DNA of 7,562 bases from Rickettsiales bacterium (GTDB lineage Bacteria > Pseudomonadota > Alphaproteobacteria > Rickettsiales > UBA3002): contig PBPD01000099.1 in assembly GCA_002725445.1 (NCBI GenBank), forward strand, positions 1 to 7,562, read 5' to 3'. Positions 5,501 to 7,562 of the stretch are shown here, one piece after another. Within the stretch, counting starts at the first letter, position 1. Every line of letters begins with the position of its first letter. The notes beneath the pieces are model-generated. The model ran no database searches. It worked only from the letters and a program-made list of their open reading frames with translations, and was not told the origin of the DNA. The position numbers and the translations under genes are program-made.

Positions 5501-6289
5501 ATTGAGCAGATTCGTGGCTATGGATCGCCAGAAGACCAACAGGCGCGGCTTGATGCCTTCATGCGTCAACCGATTGTGCCGTTGTTGCGTGAAGAAACGC
5601 GCGAAGTTGAACAACGTTCTTTTGATGAGTTGTTGCAAAACAGCCGGACGCCAGGTGTACGTGCTGCCAATATGGATTTGGGAATCGTAAACCGAGGCCG
5701 CCGCCGGGTGCGGGAACGTGAAGAGCTGGTAGATTATATTGAAGGCTTCACGGCCTTTGTGAATGAGGATCCAGCGCGCTACGAAGACGCATTCCGTGCG
5801 AGTGCGGATATTCGAGATCTTGGCGATGGAACGGTAGACCCTGCGCGTGCTAACACCATGTTACAGGCAGCCCTCTATCTGGGACAAAGCCCTGAATTTA
5901 GTCGCAATAGTTTTGTGTTGATGCATCAGCTTGCTAATGTCGCCGATATTTTGCCGCCGCAGCATTATATGTATGATCTGGCGCAGGAAGCACAGCGCGT
6001 GCAAGGCTTGTATTACGAAGGATTTGGTAATAATGCACGGATTCGCAATGACCGACTGACACCTGCACAGGCGGAATATATGGTAGAGTTTGCTATCTTT
6101 GCGACCGAAACTGAGAGCGCGCTGGTGCGCAATTTTAACCAGTCACGTTACGAAGAGATCAGCCCGCGGATGCGCGAAGAAGAGATTGAAATTTCGCTGG
6201 ACGGCGAAATGCGCGACGGGCAGGCCGTGGTGCCTGACACAGTGGCAGCCGGTGGCCGCGATGCACCCAATCAGGGACGTGCAAATTAA
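2525..6289 (+). CDS. Large protein of unknown function (1254 residues) with Gly/Ala-rich hydrophobic middle
   Basis: I do not recognise this protein. There is no N-terminal signal peptide. Residues 1-280 look soluble and helical, with many Trp, Phe and Tyr. Residues 283-380 are Gly/Ala-rich and end in a hydrophobic segment (366-379) after RR, followed by PNGEADAQ, which resembles a signal-peptide end but is internal. Residues 388-460 are a polar Pro/Asp linker. Residues 510-660 are again Gly/Ala-rich and hydrophobic, the strongest stretch being LGAGALVLTAAVSV (596-609). Residues 690-1220 are acidic, helical and rich in Met, Tyr and Glu. No catalytic motif, cysteine pattern or known repeat is evident. 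The ATG at 2525 is the first in-frame start after an in-frame TAG upstream, but it lacks a clear Shine-Dalgarno sequence. The gene stands alone, and its bases look like its neighbours'. A membrane-associated, secreted or phage-type protein are all possible. Confidence 0.85.
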   Translation: MTNENERITGTQLSEQEERELARFAERSYNAEMETISAVREGIAELPAPAQRRAYTIAENLMGWQIWQTMSPEERAALQNDPSRVWSFLQVDTNLDLDILGNGASFGTAGQILQQGSDQFNNLTYSSVAAYQYMSGMFQGRTGEMSEGPLQFGWASSLEYGRLYAQAIENSRNNDGNRFFDDLINTFSVMLEGHWPWDAFSIAKGRREAQSIRAELTNEGVPTEVIDLMTGRDANGAKVENVINRPMHVAEGSVLDATFEAFREQTPDGLGMENLLQGAMTPGGALLTYGAVRFAGPPAMSLARGAGNIGAAAVRTVDYGRGFVQGAARPGVTPGTERAMSGAIRGAETRAGLVRAARNPANLRRALIIGGVGTLAMIGPNGEADAQEESPDNSLDERARVAFGSVEGVSADPDSIPEGTRVRPTQVEIAPEGDQKKNRTSFPLIDAPDSPPLSELIPMREGSYLDIAGDGIMNGAASVGLDGPLRSTAGFADRMAGNLLPDLPNAGDDAVAFGGGAIASRVPGPVRFVPLALGAAGNIAAGGNGLESAAEAAGQYYTGMALRRMAVGGYQTVSALRGVQGGAAMMRGAALGSRALGAGALVLTAAVSVNGGVEAARAIEAAFRAGDLTERQRDALNEEIVAIGYASGFLTFGVTEGAVKRDLNLRMAELGLSREKLVEIGVADFFANAPSMERVQYNGHYYNIVESITRESQYYNNIEVLRALQAYVDTPEAEGVADHPVIQSLREQGKSDAQIAQLESRLEQQSMADGLLRNVDDYFMPWEREIFGAGMFDGFSMVERPYVQEINLLRDLVLMGPVYQQLTMEAMVLGPEMYVAVMEEIDLMRAEMADRAYDSDNMERYVTFDIANYPLMASLAEDSEIMEQVGDRLYLRMDQSEISQGLWARYDHNYRYLELQGEAVALLYDTAADLTTGYVGTPMDAEALTVEQTLSLLGYEQGSATVGGPLKTFFEDWDDAYRGTGAREVRNYIEGRIEQIRGYGSPEDQQARLDAFMRQPIVPLLREETREVEQRSFDELLQNSRTPGVRAANMDLGIVNRGRRRVREREELVDYIEGFTAFVNEDPARYEDAFRASADIRDLGDGTVDPARANTMLQAALYLGQSPEFSRNSFVLMHQLANVADILPPQHYMYDLAQEAQRVQGLYYEGFGNNARIRNDRLTPAQAEYMVEFAIFATETESALVRNFNQSRYEEISPRMREEEIEISLDGEMRDGQAVVPDTVAAGGRDAPNQGRAN
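3808..3837 (+). other. Hairpin followed directly by an A10 run inside the large CDS
   Basis: GATCGCCC (3808-3815) pairs with GGGTGATC (3820-3827), eight pairs with one G-U, around the loop CCGA. Ten A follow at once (3828-3837), covering codons for Gln435 to Asn438. One A more gives a stop after residue 445; one A fewer gives a stop after residue 443. The site is in the polar linker between the two hydrophobic regions. A hairpin next to a homopolymer is a known arrangement for transcriptional slippage; use here is inference. Confidence 0.5.
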
Positions 6290-6372
6290 AGCATAAACCA
6301 TTGCCATTTTTGCTTCATGCGTTAGAGTGACGAAATCCTATCATTTATCGAGCACTAGACGAGGCAAATCCC
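6290..6372 (+). other. Short gap upstream of thyX
   Basis: Nothing firm is visible apart from the thyX ribosome-binding site GAGG (6361-6364). TATCAT at about 6339-6344 could be a -10 element but has no matching -35. The weak GCAT / ATGC pairing around a T5 run is too poor to be a terminator. Confidence 0.4.
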
Positions 6373-7317
6373 ATGGCGCTAACCGCTGAACAGCAACAAG
6401 AACTTTCCACCAACAAAGCCGAATTACAACAAACCTACCGCCCTATCGCACCTGAGCTGGAAGCGATCCTGGGTGACCCATTGCCGGTGCTGGATCACGG
6501 TTTTGTGCGCGTGGTTGACTATATGGGCGATGATGCCGCGATCGTGCAGGCTGCGCGTGTGAGCTATGGTAAGGGCACCAAAAAGGTGAATCAGGATAAA
6601 GGCCTGATCAATTATCTGATGCGCCACTGGCACACCACGCCATTTGAAATGTGCGAAATCAAGTTTCACATCAAACTGCCGATGTTTGTGGCGCGCCAAT
6701 GGATTCGCCATCGTACTGCCAATGTGAACGAATATTCGGCGCGCTACTCTATTCTGGATAAAGAATTTTATATTCCGCAGCCGGAATTGATTACACCGCA
6801 ATCGCAGCAGAATAATCAGGGGCGCAGTAACGAACGTCTGAAACCAGAAGAAGAAGCGCGCGTGTTGGATATTCTGAAAGCCGACGCGATGCAGACCTAT
6901 GACCACTATGAAGAGCTGATGAATTGTGACGCGCAGGGCAATGTGCTGAACGAAGAACGCGACGGGATTGCGCGCGAGTTGGCACGTATGAATCTCACCA
7001 TGAACTATTACACGCAATGGTACTGGAAGATTGATCTGCATAATCTCATGCACTTCCTGATGCTGCGTGCAGACAGCCACGCGCAATATGAAATCCGTGC
7101 CTATGCGGATGTGATGATTGATGTGCTGAAAAAATGGTGTCCACTGGCGCATGACGCGTTTGAGGAATACCGTATGCATAGCGCGCATGTGTCGCGTAGC
7201 GGGCTGGATGTGGTCAAACGCATGCTGTCTGGCGAAGAGGTGACAGTAGAAAATAGCGGCCTGACCAAGCGCGAATGGAACGAATTAATGGTGAAACTGG
7301 ACCGTCCGACGGTCTAG
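6373..7317 (+). CDS. thyX: Flavin-dependent thymidylate synthase ThyX
   Basis: 314 residues, close to the usual length for alphaproteobacterial ThyX. The signature RHR-x7-S is present (R112, H113, R114 to S122, in RHRTANVNEYSARYS). Also present are HTTPFE with the following CEIKFHIKLPMFVARQW, and the C-terminal HFLMLRADSHAQYEIR (about 227-242), which contributes flavin and dUMP contacts. The enzyme makes dTMP from dUMP in the cytoplasm using FAD, NADPH and methylene-tetrahydrofolate, and replaces ThyA in many alphaproteobacteria (family knowledge). A GAGG at 6361-6364 lies eight bases before the ATG. The 83-base gap after the large gene contains no clear promoter or terminator, so transcription together with the large gene is possible. 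It converges with the mrp-type gene, the stops being ten bases apart. Confidence 0.96.
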   Translation: MALTAEQQQELSTNKAELQQTYRPIAPELEAILGDPLPVLDHGFVRVVDYMGDDAAIVQAARVSYGKGTKKVNQDKGLINYLMRHWHTTPFEMCEIKFHIKLPMFVARQWIRHRTANVNEYSARYSILDKEFYIPQPELITPQSQQNNQGRSNERLKPEEEARVLDILKADAMQTYDHYEELMNCDAQGNVLNEERDGIARELARMNLTMNYYTQWYWKIDLHNLMHFLMLRADSHAQYEIRAYADVMIDVLKKWCPLAHDAFEEYRMHSAHVSRSGLDVVKRMLSGEEVTVENSGLTKREWNELMVKLDRPTV

Positions 7318-7327
7318 TGCGTGCGCG

Positions 7328-7562
7328 TTAGCCGCTCGCTTTGCTTAATTGTGTATGTAGTTGCTCCGCCATCGGCATGAATGCCGATGGGTCATATGCT
7401 TCGCCTTCATCCAGCGCACTGCGCAAGTCCGGGGTTAACGCAATATGTCCCCAAAGCGGTGCGTGGATTTCGGTGGCGAGCTGTTGGCCGCCGCCTTCTC
7501 CAAAGAGCGAGTGGCGCTGGCCTGATGGATCTTCAAAATAGCTCATATTCTCGATCACACCG
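7328..7562 (-). CDS. mrp: Mrp/NBP35-type iron-sulfur cluster carrier ATPase (ApbC), C-terminal part, cut by right edge
   Basis: The minus-strand frame is open to the right edge and yields the last 77 residues, beginning GVIENMSYFEDPSG. GVIENMSYF and the following FGEGGGQQLA are the conserved C-terminal motifs of the Mrp/ApbC P-loop family. They are followed by the family pattern of a short strand, LTPDLR and a DEG turn, here as APLWGHIALTPDLRSALDEG. These proteins bind and transfer Fe-S clusters in the cytoplasm. The Walker A motif and the CxxC cluster site usual near the end are not in this fragment: no cysteine occurs in the visible part, so if the CxxC site exists it lies upstream, outside the window. 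Stop TAA at 7330-7328. Confidence 0.88.
   Translation of the reverse strand, partial: GVIENMSYFEDPSGQRHSLFGEGGGQQLATEIHAPLWGHIALTPDLRSALDEGEAYDPSAFMPMAEQLHTQLSKASG
7369..7390. repeat. Perfect 10-bp inverted repeat inside the mrp 3' end
   Basis: The arms ccatcggcat (7369-7378) and atgccgatgg (7381-7390) are exact reverse complements separated by GA. It lies within codons for PSAFMPMA of the mrp-type gene, about 50 bases beyond the thyX stop. Neither strand has a T-run after it, so it is not a standard intrinsic terminator. It could still stabilise or end the thyX transcript. Confidence 0.5.

Noticed and set aside
6424..7188. 254-residue minus-strand frame opposite thyX
   Set aside because: Antisense shadow of an unmistakable ThyX. 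The His/Phe/Ile-rich translation has no family features or ribosome-binding site.
7300..7314. GACCGT-CCG-ACGGTC hairpin at the end of thyX as a terminator
   Set aside because: Six-pair stem inside the last codons with no T-run on either side.
1..7562. CRISPR arrays, insertion sequences, attachment-site duplications
   Set aside because: I saw no regularly spaced direct repeats, transposase frame, or repeated tmRNA or tRNA end that would mark an integrated element.

Overview
The window looks like chromosomal DNA of an alphaproteobacterium of moderate GC content. Three independent signs agree: a circularly permuted, two-piece tmRNA gene; an alpha-type SspB with a C-terminal ClpX-docking peptide (ending AFRKK); and a flavin-dependent thymidylate synthase (ThyX). 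I cannot name the genus.

Layout, left to right. (1) Bases 1-497, minus: the N-terminal third of the ABC-F ATPase EttA, running off the left edge. (2) 559-1005, plus: a small exported protein of the LprI/DUF1311 type, divergent from ettA and tail-overlapping tadA. (3) 1961-973, minus: sspB followed by tadA, five bases apart. (4) About 2300-1987, minus: ssrA, the tmRNA gene, with the acceptor piece first, a 13-nt linker, then the coding piece with the tag frame. Its promoter is readable at 2336-2308. No convincing terminator separates ssrA from sspB, so one transcript may carry ssrA, sspB and tadA. (5) 2337-2524: intergenic region with divergent promoters; on the plus side a Pho-box-like promoter and a perfect DnaA box. 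(6) 2525-6289, plus: a 1254-residue protein that I do not recognise. (7) 6373-7317, plus: thyX. (8) 7562-7328, minus: the C-terminal end of an Mrp/ApbC-type Fe-S cluster carrier ATPase, convergent with thyX and cut by the right edge.

The left half is a translation and ribosome-rescue neighbourhood: EttA (ribosome E-site factor), TadA (wobble inosine), tmRNA (rescue and tagging) and SspB (delivers tagged proteins to ClpXP). The tmRNA tag is the most notable detail there. It encodes 22 residues with the SspB-type motif ANDN twice, nine residues apart, and the SspB gene lies directly downstream.

The other notable item is the orphan giant gene. Its promoter resembles a PhoB-activated promoter. 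The protein has a Gly/Ala-rich hydrophobic middle and a long acidic helical C-terminal half. A hairpin followed directly by a run of ten A lies inside its linker, where slippage in either direction would give a product of about 443-445 residues.
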